From CBDDGJ01 sp965199285 (GTDB lineage Bacteria > Pseudomonadota > Alphaproteobacteria > RS24), in contig OZ240687.1 in the NCBI GenBank assembly GCA_965199285.1, positions 434,001-498,000 on the forward strand: a stretch of 64,000 nucleotides of DNA, given 5' to 3'. The position numbers were made by a program, and so were the translations under genes. Each line of letters opens with the position of its first letter. Positions within the stretch are counted from its first letter, which is position 1. The notes under the pieces are model-generated. The model did no database searches. It saw only the letters and a program-made list of their open reading frames with translations, and was not told the DNA's origin. Shown here in pieces: positions 44,169-53,754 of this stretch.

Positions 44169-45271
44169 CAGCTCACCATTGGTTTTGTCATTATCATCTT
44201 TTGTAAAGCGTCAATCAGCGCATCAATATCGGCAAGCCTATTATCCGCGCCCAAACTAATACGAATAGCGGATTGCGCCAGCTCATTATTAACCCCCATT
44301 GCTGCCAGCACATGGCTCTCGCTCACCTTGCCGCTTGCACAAGCCGCCCCTGCACTTACCGAGAAACCTGCCAAATCCAACGCCATAACAAGATTTTCCG
44401 CCCGCATGCCGGTAAGCGCAAAACAGCTTGTATTATGAAGGCGCGGCGCGGCATCCGCAAAAATAACAATATCCGGAAAGGCATTTCGCAATTTTTGTTC
44501 CAGCTCATCGCGCAAATTTGCATTGCCAATCGTAAGGTGATTAACGGCCGCTTGCATGCCGATAATGCCTGCATAATTTTCTGTGCCAGAGCGCCGCCCC
44601 AATTCCTGCCCGCCGCCTGATATTAACGGGGTAAGATTCACGCCTTTACGGATAATCAGCGCCCCAATACCAGTTGGGCCAGCAAATTTATGCGCCGATA
44701 GGCTCATCATATCAGCCCCTAATTTTGCAAATGAAAGGGGCATTTTCCCTGCCGCCTGAACCGCATCACAAAACAGCAAGCTGCCATGTGTTTTAATCTG
44801 AGGCGCGATCTCAGCAATGGGCTGAATCGCACCCGTTTCATTATTCGCCAACATCACCGCTACCAGCGCGGGGCGCGGATCCTCTAAAAGAACCGATAAA
44901 GCCTTTTTGTCAATCACCCCTTCCGCCGTCACGGGCAGAAAATCAATCGGCAGCTGTGAGGTAGTAGCGGCAGATAAAACCGCCTTATGTTCAATCGTGC
45001 TTACAATCAAACGCTCTATCGGGGCGTTTACCTGAAGCGCCAAATTACAGGCTTCCGTGCCACCAGAGGTAAAAATAAGCTCCGCCCCATCTGAAGCTGA
45101 AAAAGCAGATAGAATATCTACCCGCGCCAAATCAATTTGCGCCCGCGCTTGTCGCCCTTCTTGATGAACCGAAGAGGCATTATGCACGCCTTTCAGGGCT
45201 GCTACGATAGCGTCAGCAACTTCATGTCTTAGCGGCGTGGTGGCATTATGGTCCAAATAAATACGTTGCAT
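44168..45271 (-). CDS. cysteine desulfurase, IscS/NifS-like (group I)
   Basis: 367 residues, PLP-dependent: YLDHNATTPLRHEV, FTSGGTEACNLAL, STIEHKAVL, CDAVQAAGK, Schiff-base Lys in SLSAHKFAGPTGIGA, and SAGAACASGKVSESHVL holding the mobile-loop Cys. Group I enzymes usually deliver sulfur to IscU or to tRNA thiolation; here the gene is placed between the regulator and sufB, so the operon carries two desulfurases of different groups. It begins one base after the regulator gene. Confidence 0.93.
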   Translation of the reverse strand: MQRIYLDHNATTPLRHEVADAIVAALKGVHNASSVHQEGRQARAQIDLARVDILSAFSASDGAELIFTSGGTEACNLALQVNAPIERLIVSTIEHKAVLSAATTSQLPIDFLPVTAEGVIDKKALSVLLEDPRPALVAVMLANNETGAIQPIAEIAPQIKTHGSLLFCDAVQAAGKMPLSFAKLGADMMSLSAHKFAGPTGIGALIIRKGVNLTPLISGGGQELGRRSGTENYAGIIGMQAAVNHLTIGNANLRDELEQKLRNAFPDIVIFADAAPRLHNTSCFALTGMRAENLVMALDLAGFSVSAGAACASGKVSESHVLAAMGVNNELAQSAIRISLGADNRLADIDALIDALQKMIMTKPMVS

Positions 45272-45724
45272 CTATCCGCGCCCCGCAATATTGCCTGTTT
45301 CGAAATTGATATTTTTGTTCACCACATCGGCAAGACTAACCCCGCCTAAAAATTGGATAATGGTTTGACTTAGCCCCGCCCATAGCTCATGGGTTTGGCA
45401 GCGCGCGGCTTTTTTAAGACATCTGCCCTCTAGCTTGCAACGCCGTGTTTCAACCGGCCCATCCATCGCATTTATAATCTCACCAATGGATATATTATCA
45501 ATCGGGTGCGCCAACACATAGCCGCCCTTTTTCCCGCGCTGGCTTTTGACCAATCCGGCACGGCGCAAATCGGCAAATATTTGCTCAAGAAAAACCCGCG
45601 AAATCTCTTGCCGCGCCGCAATATGGTGAAGCGGAACAGCCTGTTCCTTACCATATTGAGCACCAAATTGGGCAAGGTCAGTCATGGCCATAACAGCATA
45701 TCTTGCGCGTGATGAAATCTTCAT
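45272..45724 (-). CDS. iscR: Rrf2-family Fe-S-sensing regulator (IscR-like)
   Basis: 150 residues: winged helix with KISSRARYAVMAMTDLA at the N-terminus, VFLEQIFADLRRAGLVKSQRGKKGGYVLAHP in the recognition region, and a cluster-binding Cys triad in RRCKLEGRCLKKAARC (spacing x5 and x6; E. coli IscR has x5 and x5). It probably represses the suf operon when cluster supply is adequate. A type-1-like palindrome lies about 95 bp upstream of its start. Confidence 0.9.
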   Translation of the reverse strand: MKISSRARYAVMAMTDLAQFGAQYGKEQAVPLHHIAARQEISRVFLEQIFADLRRAGLVKSQRGKKGGYVLAHPIDNISIGEIINAMDGPVETRRCKLEGRCLKKAARCQTHELWAGLSQTIIQFLGGVSLADVVNKNINFETGNIAGRG

Positions 45725-45814
45725 AAACCCTCTGAAATATATATCTTATTTAAGAAATAACTTGCTTTTACGTATTCGTTTTCGCTATAGAAACGCTTTA
45801 TAAATTCATATAGT

Positions 45815-45840
45815 AATCCTGACTAAATTAGTCAAGTTAA
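45815..45840. promoter_or_regulatory. IscR type-1-like operator
   Basis: AATCCTGACTAAATTAGTCAAGTTAA contains a perfect 7+1+7 palindrome TGACTAA-A-TTAGTCA (45820-45834) and closely follows the known IscR type-1 pattern (ATA-two bases-TGACTA-AT-rich-TAGTCA-two bases-TAT like). It lies in the space between the IscR-like gene (minus) and the hydrolase gene (plus), ending 13 bp before the latter's start, so both directions may be regulated by Fe-S status. Confidence 0.75.
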
Positions 45841-45852
45841 AATGGAGCAGAA

Positions 45853-46509
45853 ATGCCTGAAGTGATTTTTCCTGGTGCTGGTGGTCGTCTTGAAGGGCGA
45901 TTTCACCAAAATAAAACCAAAGGCGCACCGATTGCGCTTATTCTTCACCCGATGCCGCAATTAGGGGGCACGATGAATGATGCCATCACATTTCAACTCT
46001 ATCAGCATTTTGTTGCGCGGGATTTCTCGGTATTGCGGTTTAATTCACGCGGGGTTGGGCGCTCGCATGGCAAATTTGATAATGGGATTGGTGAGCTTTC
46101 TGATGCGGCCGCCGCCTTAGACTGGCTGCAAGCGCTTAGCCCAGATGCCAGCCAATGCTGGATTGCCGGCTATAGTTTCGGCGCCTGGATTGGTATGCAA
46201 TTATTAATGCGCCGCCCAGAAATTTCAGGCTTTGTGTCTATCGCGCCGCCAACCAATCTTTATGATTTTGGCTTTTTAGCTCCCTGCCCGACCTCTGGCT
46301 TGATTGTGCATGGGGATGAAGATCGCATTGTACCGCAAGATACAGTGTTGCAGCTTATTAAGCATCTCAAGCAACAAAAGGGCATTACCATCACCTATCA
46401 GAATATAGCTGGCTCCAATCATTTTTTTGAAGATGAGATGGATACATTAAAGGAGTATGTGAATGATTATCTTGATCGACGCATTCCGGAAATAGCCAAA
46501 TCAAACTAA
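45853..46509 (+). CDS. alpha/beta hydrolase
   Basis: 218 residues of the small alpha/beta hydrolase group (YPD2/COG2945-like). Seen: LILHPMPQLGGTMNDAI at the oxyanion region, LRFNSRGVGRSHG, nucleophile elbow IAGYSFGAWIG (Ser), Asp in VHGDEDRIVPQ and His in IAGSNHFFEDE. Substrate unknown. Its start lies 13 bp downstream of the IscR-like operator. Its stop is 3 bp from the convergent anmK stop. Confidence 0.85.
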   Translation: MPEVIFPGAGGRLEGRFHQNKTKGAPIALILHPMPQLGGTMNDAITFQLYQHFVARDFSVLRFNSRGVGRSHGKFDNGIGELSDAAAALDWLQALSPDASQCWIAGYSFGAWIGMQLLMRRPEISGFVSIAPPTNLYDFGFLAPCPTSGLIVHGDEDRIVPQDTVLQLIKHLKQQKGITITYQNIAGSNHFFEDEMDTLKEYVNDYLDRRIPEIAKSN

Positions 46510-46512
46510 ATT

Positions 46513-47625
46513 TTATAGGGGCGGGTAGATGATGCCGCCCGTCATGGGCTGCGAAACGCCAGTTGTTGAGGGCAGGCTTATCGGTAATTTATATAAGCAT
46601 CGTATGGCGAGCCATGAAAAGGCTTGCGCTTCTAGCATATCGCCGTGCCAGCCTAACCTATCACAATTTATCGCCTCGCAAGATAAGCGGGCGCGTAAAA
46701 GCTCTTGCAAATAATCATTATGTCGCCCGCCGCCACATAAGATAACCTTATCCGGTAATATTGGCAGATGCCGGAAAGCCGCCGCTATCGAGGCGGCGGT
46801 ACAAGCGGTAAGCGTCGCCAGCCCATCTTCTGCGGATAGATGTTGCATGTTCAGCGCATTGGCAAAATCAAGCCGATCCAATGATTTGGGCGGCGGAGTC
46901 TCGAAATAAGGATGCGCCATAAAGGCACTCACAATATTATCATCTATCGTGCCACGCCGTGCTATCGCGCCGGCCTTATCATAGGGTAAAGAAAAATATC
47001 GCTGCGCCCAATCATCAATGAGCGCATTTCCGGGCCCCGTATCAAAAGCGATAACGCTATCTGCATCAATAAAAGTGAGGTTTGCAACCCCGCCAATATT
47101 GATGACTGCCATCGGCGTGTCTTCATTTTCACATAATGCCTGATGAAACAAGGGAACAAGCGGCGCGCCCTGCCCGCCCGCCTTTATATCGGCTTGGCGC
47201 ATATCACCGATAACTGAAATTCCGGTGGCGCGGGCGAGCTTTTGCGCATCGCCAATTTGAATTGTTCTTTTTTGCGTAGGGTTATGCAAAACCGTTTGCC
47301 CATGAAACCCAATCAGCGCGATATGCGGGTTTGCTTTTTTCATCTCTTGCACCGCCGCAATATGCTTATACGTGATAATTTTCTCAGCTTGGTTCAGAAT
47401 ATCCGGCCAGCTTGCTTTATCATCCCAATCGCCACCCGCTTGCGCTATGTCTAATGCCAAGTCTAATGATTGCCGCAAAATATGGCGTTCTTCATTATGA
47501 TAGGGAAAATGCTTGCTATTGCCAAATTCCAACATAGAGGTTCCATCGCTCGTCACGAGCGCCGCATCGATACCATCTAATGAGGTTCCGCTCATTAACC
47601 CCAAACTGGTGATTTGCTTATTCAT
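46513..47625 (-). CDS. anmK: anhydro-N-acetylmuramic acid kinase
   Basis: About 370 residues from ATG at 47625, where the family motif LGLMSGTSLDGIDAALV follows at once. ASKHA-fold kinase motifs: HGQTVLHNP, NIGGVANLTFI, FDTGPGNALID and CGGGRHNDYL. It phosphorylates and opens 1,6-anhydro-MurNAc from recycled murein. An upstream ATG at 47664 would leave one base between it and the divergent tyrS start, so the internal ATG is favoured. The C-terminal region ENVP-like loop is present as PMTGGIIYPPL. Confidence 0.92.
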   Translation of the reverse strand: MNKQITSLGLMSGTSLDGIDAALVTSDGTSMLEFGNSKHFPYHNEERHILRQSLDLALDIAQAGGDWDDKASWPDILNQAEKIITYKHIAAVQEMKKANPHIALIGFHGQTVLHNPTQKRTIQIGDAQKLARATGISVIGDMRQADIKAGGQGAPLVPLFHQALCENEDTPMAVINIGGVANLTFIDADSVIAFDTGPGNALIDDWAQRYFSLPYDKAGAIARRGTIDDNIVSAFMAHPYFETPPPKSLDRLDFANALNMQHLSAEDGLATLTACTAASIAAAFRHLPILPDKVILCGGGRHNDYLQELLRARLSCEAINCDRLGWHGDMLEAQAFSWLAIRCLYKLPISLPSTTGVSQPMTGGIIYPPL

Positions 47626-47665
47626 ATATTGACCCACATCTGATAGCGCGATATGAAGCACCATT

Positions 47666-48922
47666 ATGACAAGCTATAAATCAGATTTTCTTAAAATGCT
47701 AGATGAACGCGCCCTCATCCATCAGATGAGCGATGCGGATGCGATTGATGAGCTAGCCGCGAACAAGAAACTCATTGCCTATATTGGCTATGATTGCACC
47801 GCTGATAGTTTGCATATTGGTAATCTTGTCTCAATCTTATTGCTGCGCCGCCTCCAGCAATCTGGTAATAAGCCGATTATTATTCTCGGCGGCGGCACGA
47901 CAAAAATCGGCGACCCTTCGGGGCGCGATGAAAGCCGCAAAATTTTATCGCCTGCTGATATTGCCCATAATAAGAAACGCATTGCGGAAAATTTTTCTGC
48001 CTTTTTGCAATTTGGGGAGGGCGCAACCGATGCGATTATGGTTGATAATGATGAGTGGTTATCAGAGCTAAACTATATTGAATTATTGCGCGATGTGGGG
48101 CCGCATTTTTCAGTCAACCGCATGTTGAGTTTTGATAGTGTGCGCTTGCGTTTAGAGCGCGAGCAGAATTTAAGTTTTATCGAATTTAACTATATGATTT
48201 TGCAAGCCTATGATTATGTCGAGCTTCACAAACGCTATGGCTGTAATCTGCAAATGGGCGGTTCAGATCAATGGGGCAATATTATTAATGGCATTGAGCT
48301 AGGCCGACGCAGCGCGGGCTTATCGCTTTATGGTCTCACCGCACCGCTCATGACAACCGCATCTGGTGCGAAGATGGGGAAATCAGTAAATGGGGCGGTT
48401 TGGCTTTCGGCTGATAAAATACCCCCTTATGACTATTGGCAATATTGGCGCAACACAGAGGATAATGATGTTGCCCGTTTTTTGAAGATATTCACCGAAT
48501 TACCGGCAAGCGAGATTGCCCGCCTCGAACAGCTTCAAGGGTCTGAGCTTAATGATGCCAAGAAAATATTAGCAACCGAAGCAACCGCCATGTGTCATGG
48601 GCGTGCCGCCGCACAAGAGGCAGAAACCGCGGCTCATAAATTATTTGAACAAGGGCAAAAGGACACAAATATGCCAAGCGTCTCAATTTCAAAAACCACA
48701 TTTATGGCAGATGGTTTGGGGCTGCTCGATGCGGTTCGGATGGCAGGTCTGGTAGCTTCAAATGGCGAAGCCCGGCGGCATATTCAAGGCGGGGCTTTGA
48801 AAGTGAATGACATCACCCAGCAAGATATGAAAAAGCGCCTTAGCATGGATGACGTAAACGATGAGGCGATCAAAATCTCTTTGGGAAAAAAGAAGCATAT
48901 TTTGTTAACATTAGACGACTAA
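47666..48922 (+). CDS. tyrS: tyrosyl-tRNA synthetase
   Basis: 418 residues, class I synthetase. HIGH-like DSLHIGNLVS, Tyr-binding YDYVELHKRYGCNLQMGGSDQWGNI, KMSKS-like GAKMGKSVNGAVWLS, and a C-terminal S4 RNA-binding domain (VRMAGLVASNGEARRHIQGGALKVND). Divergent from anmK; the 40-bp gap must hold both promoters if anmK starts at 47625. Stop codon TAA overlaps the stop of the convergent large gene in the tetranucleotide CTAA. Confidence 0.97.
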   Translation: MTSYKSDFLKMLDERALIHQMSDADAIDELAANKKLIAYIGYDCTADSLHIGNLVSILLLRRLQQSGNKPIIILGGGTTKIGDPSGRDESRKILSPADIAHNKKRIAENFSAFLQFGEGATDAIMVDNDEWLSELNYIELLRDVGPHFSVNRMLSFDSVRLRLEREQNLSFIEFNYMILQAYDYVELHKRYGCNLQMGGSDQWGNIINGIELGRRSAGLSLYGLTAPLMTTASGAKMGKSVNGAVWLSADKIPPYDYWQYWRNTEDNDVARFLKIFTELPASEIARLEQLQGSELNDAKKILATEATAMCHGRAAAQEAETAAHKLFEQGQKDTNMPSVSISKTTFMADGLGLLDAVRMAGLVASNGEARRHIQGGALKVNDITQQDMKKRLSMDDVNDEAIKISLGKKKHILLTLDD

Positions 48923-51900
48923 TCTTTCTCGGTATTACCAATTCCAATATTAAATATGCGGCGTAAAATCCCCGGTGTCATCAACGAAGCGGGATTTACA
49001 ATCACCGAAGGATCGCCAATATCACCTGAAACACGATAGCTCACGCCCAAAATGCCTTCTTGCTTGCCGCCGGTTAATACGGTTCCTAATATAGGGATCC
49101 CGCCAAGGAGTGAATTTAATGTATAAGATGGAACAAGAACACCGCCCGTACTGATTTGATCTGTCCCAAAATCAACCGCACCATAGACGGTCACCCCTAA
49201 TGATGGACCAGAAAATATACCATCCATAATTTCCCACTTTTGGTCGATAAGACGAAAATCAAACTCACCACGCTCAAACAAAATACCGTCACCTTGCAAA
49301 GTATCGAGCAGGCCGGTAAATGAGGCAACGCTTAAAATTTGCGCGAACACCGGAACCTCCCCTAATTGAAATTCTTGCATCCGAAAATGTCCCTTAGCGC
49401 TTATTCTTTTTTTATCTTCAAGAATGGGATTATCAAAAAATTGCGCGGTAATTTTTAGCTTACCGTCAGAAATTTCTTGCGTTAGTCCCAACCCGACAAA
49501 AATTTCACCGCCATGATCCGCTGTCACGTGTAAATGCCGTTCATTATTTGTGGCACGAGATAGATTTGCCGCTAGCGGCATACCATCGGTAAAATAGCCG
49601 ATAAAATTTAGAGCTTCGATCTTACTGTTTTGCTGCTGCATATTAGCAGAAACATTGGTTAGCGATATATTGTTTTCACCGATAAGATTATTAAGGCTTA
49701 TGGCGAGTTTCATATTATCGGCAAAAATATCTTCAGTGGACTCCGCTTCTTCAAAAGACGATGCATAGCGCCAAAGGTTCTTAATATCACTTACGGACAA
49801 ACGGTCTCCGCCGATTGAAAGATGCTGTGCTCCCGCCTCATCCATATTTATGGCAAGCGTAAATTCATTATCACCCCCAAACCGTATTGGTGATGCCTGC
49901 AATTCTTGTAACTTGCCTTCAACGAGTTTGCCTTGTGCAACAATCTGATCTTCACCGCTTTTGAAATCAACCGAGAAGTTGCGATATGTCCGCTCCGGAT
50001 TGGTTTTCAGGCTTAGCGAAACTTGCCCCTCCTGCCCTGCTGGTTTTATATAAGCAACCGGGAGCTCATGAATTTCGGCCGCGCTCAAATCCATGTCGAT
50101 GTGATATTCCGAAAAAACTCTGCCCCGCCCGTGCATTTGTAACTCCATATCGATAATACCCGTATAAAACGGCACAATCATTTCAAATCCAAGCCGCGCA
50201 ACATCAGTCGGCGCAAGGGGAGCTGTAAGTTTTATTTTTTGCGCCTGCTCCTGAAAAGGAAAAAGCGCATCAATCAAAAAATCCACTTGATCGATTTTCA
50301 CCGAACCAGAGACAGATAAATCGCTATTACTTACTTTGAAAGCGAGTTGCCCCGCCTCAAGCGGATACTCAATCAAATAAGGTGTCATAGCGAATTCTTT
50401 AACCTCTCCCCCTATATCAATATCAACATCTTGCAATTTTGTTTGCGGCTTTAAGGGAAAGCCAAGTTTAACCTCGGCATGTGTGTCTCCAGAAAATAGG
50501 TCAGCGTCTAGCTTTATTCTATCCATTAAGGTTAAAGGTTTTTGATTAAGAATATGTAAAATATCCTCCAATCCGCCTTTTGCTTGAAATATCAGATTTA
50601 CTTTTTCACCCGGCTCACGATAATGTTTGCCTTCAAACAAGCCCTTTGTGATGGTAATATAATCATTTTCGATGTCGTCATATAAACGGCCGCTCGCCAA
50701 ATCAACGTGCGTTCGATATCCATCAACCAAAACTCGACCATAGGCATTTTCAAGCGCGGTCATTTCATCAAAAAACTGTAATTGGCTATCAGCAAATATG
50801 ATATCCAAATCCACGGCATGTCTTGGCAAATATCGTGTCTGCTTTACATTTTGAAAATCTGAAAACTTTCCCGCAACCGCAATTTTGGCTTGCGGAATTT
50901 TCCCACCCGAAAGACGGCTTGTAACCCATTTGCGGGCTTTCGGGGCGGCAATATTCGGCCATAAAGATAGTGCCGCGCCCATTTCACCCTCGCCGAGTAA
51001 AAGCTGGACATTCGCATGCCCATCATCGCCCGCGAAAACAAGCGCGCCTGACAATTCAATATCAATATTTTGGGCGGTTATCTTGCTCGGTAAAAATCTA
51101 ATATGTTGTCCATCCAAATCATAGTCTATATCAAGGGCAAAATTTTGAACATAAATATCATCATTGAAAATATTGCTCAAACTTAGCTGCGTATCAGAAC
51201 CAATGAGCTTTCCTTGAATTGCGGTGACATTTCCCTTCGAATTCATGTCATAGTGAAAGTCACCTTGTAACTCAATTTTCGTTTCATTAACGGTGATCTC
51301 ACCTTTTCTAATTGTCGCATTTTGCGTACGAAAATCTGCCTCTATATCCAGCACAAGATTTTCAACAGTGAAGATATTTTTATTAGAAAAAATGCGCCCT
51401 GAGGTTGGCTGTATCTGAATCCTAGCAGATTCAGGGCGGCCAGATGCCACGATATTCATTTGCACGTCGATATTAAGTGGAATCTCAATGCCTGATAATG
51501 TATCAAAAAATGGAACAATAGCAGCAAGCTCATCCGGAGTGATGTTTTGAAACTGAATGCTAATCTCTTCCGCTTCGCCCCGCTTAACCCCACCCTCCAT
51601 CAGGATCGCGGCCTCACCTGTGCTGGTAAAATAACGTAGCTCGCCATCAATCGAAAAAAAAGTCTCATAGCGGTCGAAGAAAATATAAGACAGAGGAAGA
51701 GATTGACTGGAAGCTTGCAAATTAATTTCAGGAATTCTAATCGTCTCAATATATTTTATCTGCGACAAAGCAATGCTCGTTAATGCCGTAACCGGTGATG
51801 CTTGTTCTACTTGCGAAGCACCTTCTTTTGACTTGCCATTAACAGATACAGACGGAGAGACGGTGATACGATCCATTATGAGGGATTCGAATGCGATTAT

Positions 51901-52224
51901 TCCTTCACCGATAAGAGCATCAAAACTCGGGATAATGTGAATATTTTCAGCAAAGAGTTTATATGTTTGCGCATCGGTGAGAGTGAAGGTTTCAATCGTG
52001 AGATGATAATTGCCACTATAAAATTGAATTTCCACATTTTTAAGCCTGGCGTTATATTTTCCGTCCCACATCACTTTTTCAAATGGGGCAATGAAAATAT
52101 CAATATTCAATGGACGAAACAGGCTCCACCCTACGCCCGCAAAAATAAGCAAGAATAATAAAAGAAAGAATGCCTGTAACAGCCTTATCGTTCTGAAAAA
52201 AACTATTTTAAACAGCGTGTTCAG
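48919..52224 (-). CDS. AsmA/YhdP-like large envelope protein
   Basis: About 1,100 residues, mostly beta-strand repeats, ending in an AsmA-like C-terminal region (GDGILFERGEFDFRLIDQKWEIMDGIFSGPSLGVTVYGAVDFG, then GGIPILGTVLTG). These inner-membrane-anchored proteins bridge the periplasm and are implicated in lipid transport. The shortest recognisable start is TTG at 52152, but this would cut through a hydrophobic helix (QAFFLLLFLLIFAGVGW). The frame extends upstream to a CTG at 52222-52224 that has GGAG 6 nt before it and would restore the whole anchor; this start is used here but is uncertain. Confidence 0.82.
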   Translation of the reverse strand: MNTLFKIVFFRTIRLLQAFFLLLFLLIFAGVGWSLFRPLNIDIFIAPFEKVMWDGKYNARLKNVEIQFYSGNYHLTIETFTLTDAQTYKLFAENIHIIPSFDALIGEGIIAFESLIMDRITVSPSVSVNGKSKEGASQVEQASPVTALTSIALSQIKYIETIRIPEINLQASSQSLPLSYIFFDRYETFFSIDGELRYFTSTGEAAILMEGGVKRGEAEEISIQFQNITPDELAAIVPFFDTLSGIEIPLNIDVQMNIVASGRPESARIQIQPTSGRIFSNKNIFTVENLVLDIEADFRTQNATIRKGEITVNETKIELQGDFHYDMNSKGNVTAIQGKLIGSDTQLSLSNIFNDDIYVQNFALDIDYDLDGQHIRFLPSKITAQNIDIELSGALVFAGDDGHANVQLLLGEGEMGAALSLWPNIAAPKARKWVTSRLSGGKIPQAKIAVAGKFSDFQNVKQTRYLPRHAVDLDIIFADSQLQFFDEMTALENAYGRVLVDGYRTHVDLASGRLYDDIENDYITITKGLFEGKHYREPGEKVNLIFQAKGGLEDILHILNQKPLTLMDRIKLDADLFSGDTHAEVKLGFPLKPQTKLQDVDIDIGGEVKEFAMTPYLIEYPLEAGQLAFKVSNSDLSVSGSVKIDQVDFLIDALFPFQEQAQKIKLTAPLAPTDVARLGFEMIVPFYTGIIDMELQMHGRGRVFSEYHIDMDLSAAEIHELPVAYIKPAGQEGQVSLSLKTNPERTYRNFSVDFKSGEDQIVAQGKLVEGKLQELQASPIRFGGDNEFTLAINMDEAGAQHLSIGGDRLSVSDIKNLWRYASSFEEAESTEDIFADNMKLAISLNNLIGENNISLTNVSANMQQQNSKIEALNFIGYFTDGMPLAANLSRATNNERHLHVTADHGGEIFVGLGLTQEISDGKLKITAQFFDNPILEDKKRISAKGHFRMQEFQLGEVPVFAQILSVASFTGLLDTLQGDGILFERGEFDFRLIDQKWEIMDGIFSGPSLGVTVYGAVDFGTDQISTGGVLVPSYTLNSLLGGIPILGTVLTGGKQEGILGVSYRVSGDIGDPSVIVNPASLMTPGILRRIFNIGIGNTEKD

Positions 52225-52336
52225 TTGCTTCTCCGTTCATTAGAAATCATCAAATCGCTTGCATATTAGCACTATTTCTCTTATTCCACATTATAGAAAC
52301 ATATGACATCATATAAAAAATGAAAGGGATATATTC

Positions 52337-52816
52337 ATGAGCCTGCTTGAAATTGGTGACAAAGCCCCAGATTTCGCGCTGCCGCGCGATGGTGGGACAA
52401 CCGTAACAAGTAAAGATATGAAAGATAAGCCGTATATACTCTTTTTCTATCCCAAAGACAGTACACCCGGCTGTACAATAGAGGCAAAGGATTTCTCTGC
52501 CTTTAAGAAAGGTTTTTCAAAAATTGGAGTGGAATTATTTGGCGTGTCTGCCGATTCTGTAAAACGGCATGATAATTTTGTTACCAAACAAAACCTAACC
52601 ATTCCGCTTTTGAGCGATGAAAACAAAATACTTATTGAGGCCTATGGCGTATGGGTACAGAAAAAACTATATGGGCGCGAATATATGGGAATTGAACGAG
52701 CCACATTTCTGATTAACAGCAAAGGAAAGATCGCCCATATTTGGCCGAAAGTCAAAGTAAAGGGGCATGCGCAAGAGGTGTTAGAATTAACCCGCACGAT
52801 TATAAATGACGCATAG
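52337..52816 (+). CDS. bcp: thioredoxin-dependent peroxiredoxin Bcp
   Basis: 159 residues: KAPDFALPRDGG, peroxidatic Cys in YPKDSTPGCTIEAKDF, the resolving-type region VSADSVKRHDNF, and FLINSKGKIAHIW. Bcp reduces hydroperoxides with thioredoxin. The second Cys typical of some Bcp proteins is not at the usual +5 position (sequence reads GCTIEAKDF), so it is of the one-Cys-like subgroup. The next gene starts within its last 11 bp. Confidence 0.92.
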   Translation: MSLLEIGDKAPDFALPRDGGTTVTSKDMKDKPYILFFYPKDSTPGCTIEAKDFSAFKKGFSKIGVELFGVSADSVKRHDNFVTKQNLTIPLLSDENKILIEAYGVWVQKKLYGREYMGIERATFLINSKGKIAHIWPKVKVKGHAQEVLELTRTIINDA

Positions 52817-53630
52817 GCCATCTAATAGTCACCCTGATATCCGCCAGGATATTCGTAAAGCCGCCCTATCGGTCTTGCAAACAGCCAGCGCTGATGAAAA
52901 GCCGCAACAAGCTTTGCAACTTTGCAAAGCGTGGCAAAATGGTACGCTTACGGTTACAGAACAGACATTTACCATCCCCGATGAACCGTCACGGCCGCCG
53001 CAACCTGTTTTATTAATGCCACGTGACGTGCCTAAACGACGCGGTGGAGAGAAAGGGCGCATCGCGTTACTCCACGCTATTGCACATATTGAGTTTAACG
53101 CCATTGACCTGGTTTTTGATTTGCTTGCCCGGTTCGTTGATAAACAAACCCCAACTCAATTTATCGATAATTGGATTGCGGTTGGACAAGATGAAGCGCG
53201 GCACTTTATGATGATAAATCAACGCCTAAAGCAGCTAGGCAGCTTTTATGGTGCATTACCCGCTCATAAAGGCATGTGGCAAGCGGCATTTGAAACACGA
53301 AAGGACCTTCTCGGGCGTTTGGCCATCGTGCCTATGGTTTTGGAAGCTCGCGGGCTCGATGTCACCCCGCCTATGATACAACGCTTTCAAAAGGCCGATG
53401 ATAGCGAATCGGCATTAATCTTGCATAAAATCCTCGAAGATGAACAAACGCATGTTGCATATGGGGTTTATTGGTATGAATATTTTTGTACAAAGGAGGA
53501 TAAAGACCCTGTGTCTTATTACCGTATATTGCTTCAAAAATACTACAGAAGCGGTCTAACACCACCTTTCAACACGCAAGCACGAGAAAATGCAAATATG
53601 AATAGAGCCTATTTCCAAGATTCACCCTAA
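52806..53630 (+). CDS. DUF455 ferritin-like protein
   Basis: 274 residues of the DUF455/COG2833 family. Ferritin-like acidic-His clusters: ALLHAIAHIEFNAIDLVFD, GQDEARHFMMINQRL, LEARGLDVTPPMIQRF and ILEDEQTHVAYGVYWYEYFC. The spaced Glu/His motifs suggest a di-metal site; biochemical role is not established. The ATG lies inside the end of bcp (11-bp overlap), indicating translational coupling with a peroxide-detoxifying enzyme. Confidence 0.88.
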   Translation: MTHRPSNSHPDIRQDIRKAALSVLQTASADEKPQQALQLCKAWQNGTLTVTEQTFTIPDEPSRPPQPVLLMPRDVPKRRGGEKGRIALLHAIAHIEFNAIDLVFDLLARFVDKQTPTQFIDNWIAVGQDEARHFMMINQRLKQLGSFYGALPAHKGMWQAAFETRKDLLGRLAIVPMVLEARGLDVTPPMIQRFQKADDSESALILHKILEDEQTHVAYGVYWYEYFCTKEDKDPVSYYRILLQKYYRSGLTPPFNTQARENANMNRAYFQDSP

Positions 53631-53754
53631 ATTTGATGTTTCGAAAAAATGTAAAATATTGTATAGACCTTGTGAGAGGAAATATATCTACTATACCTTA
53701 ATTAGAAAGATAAACAGTATATTTGGATAACGGGAACATTGTAAAAGGGATAAA

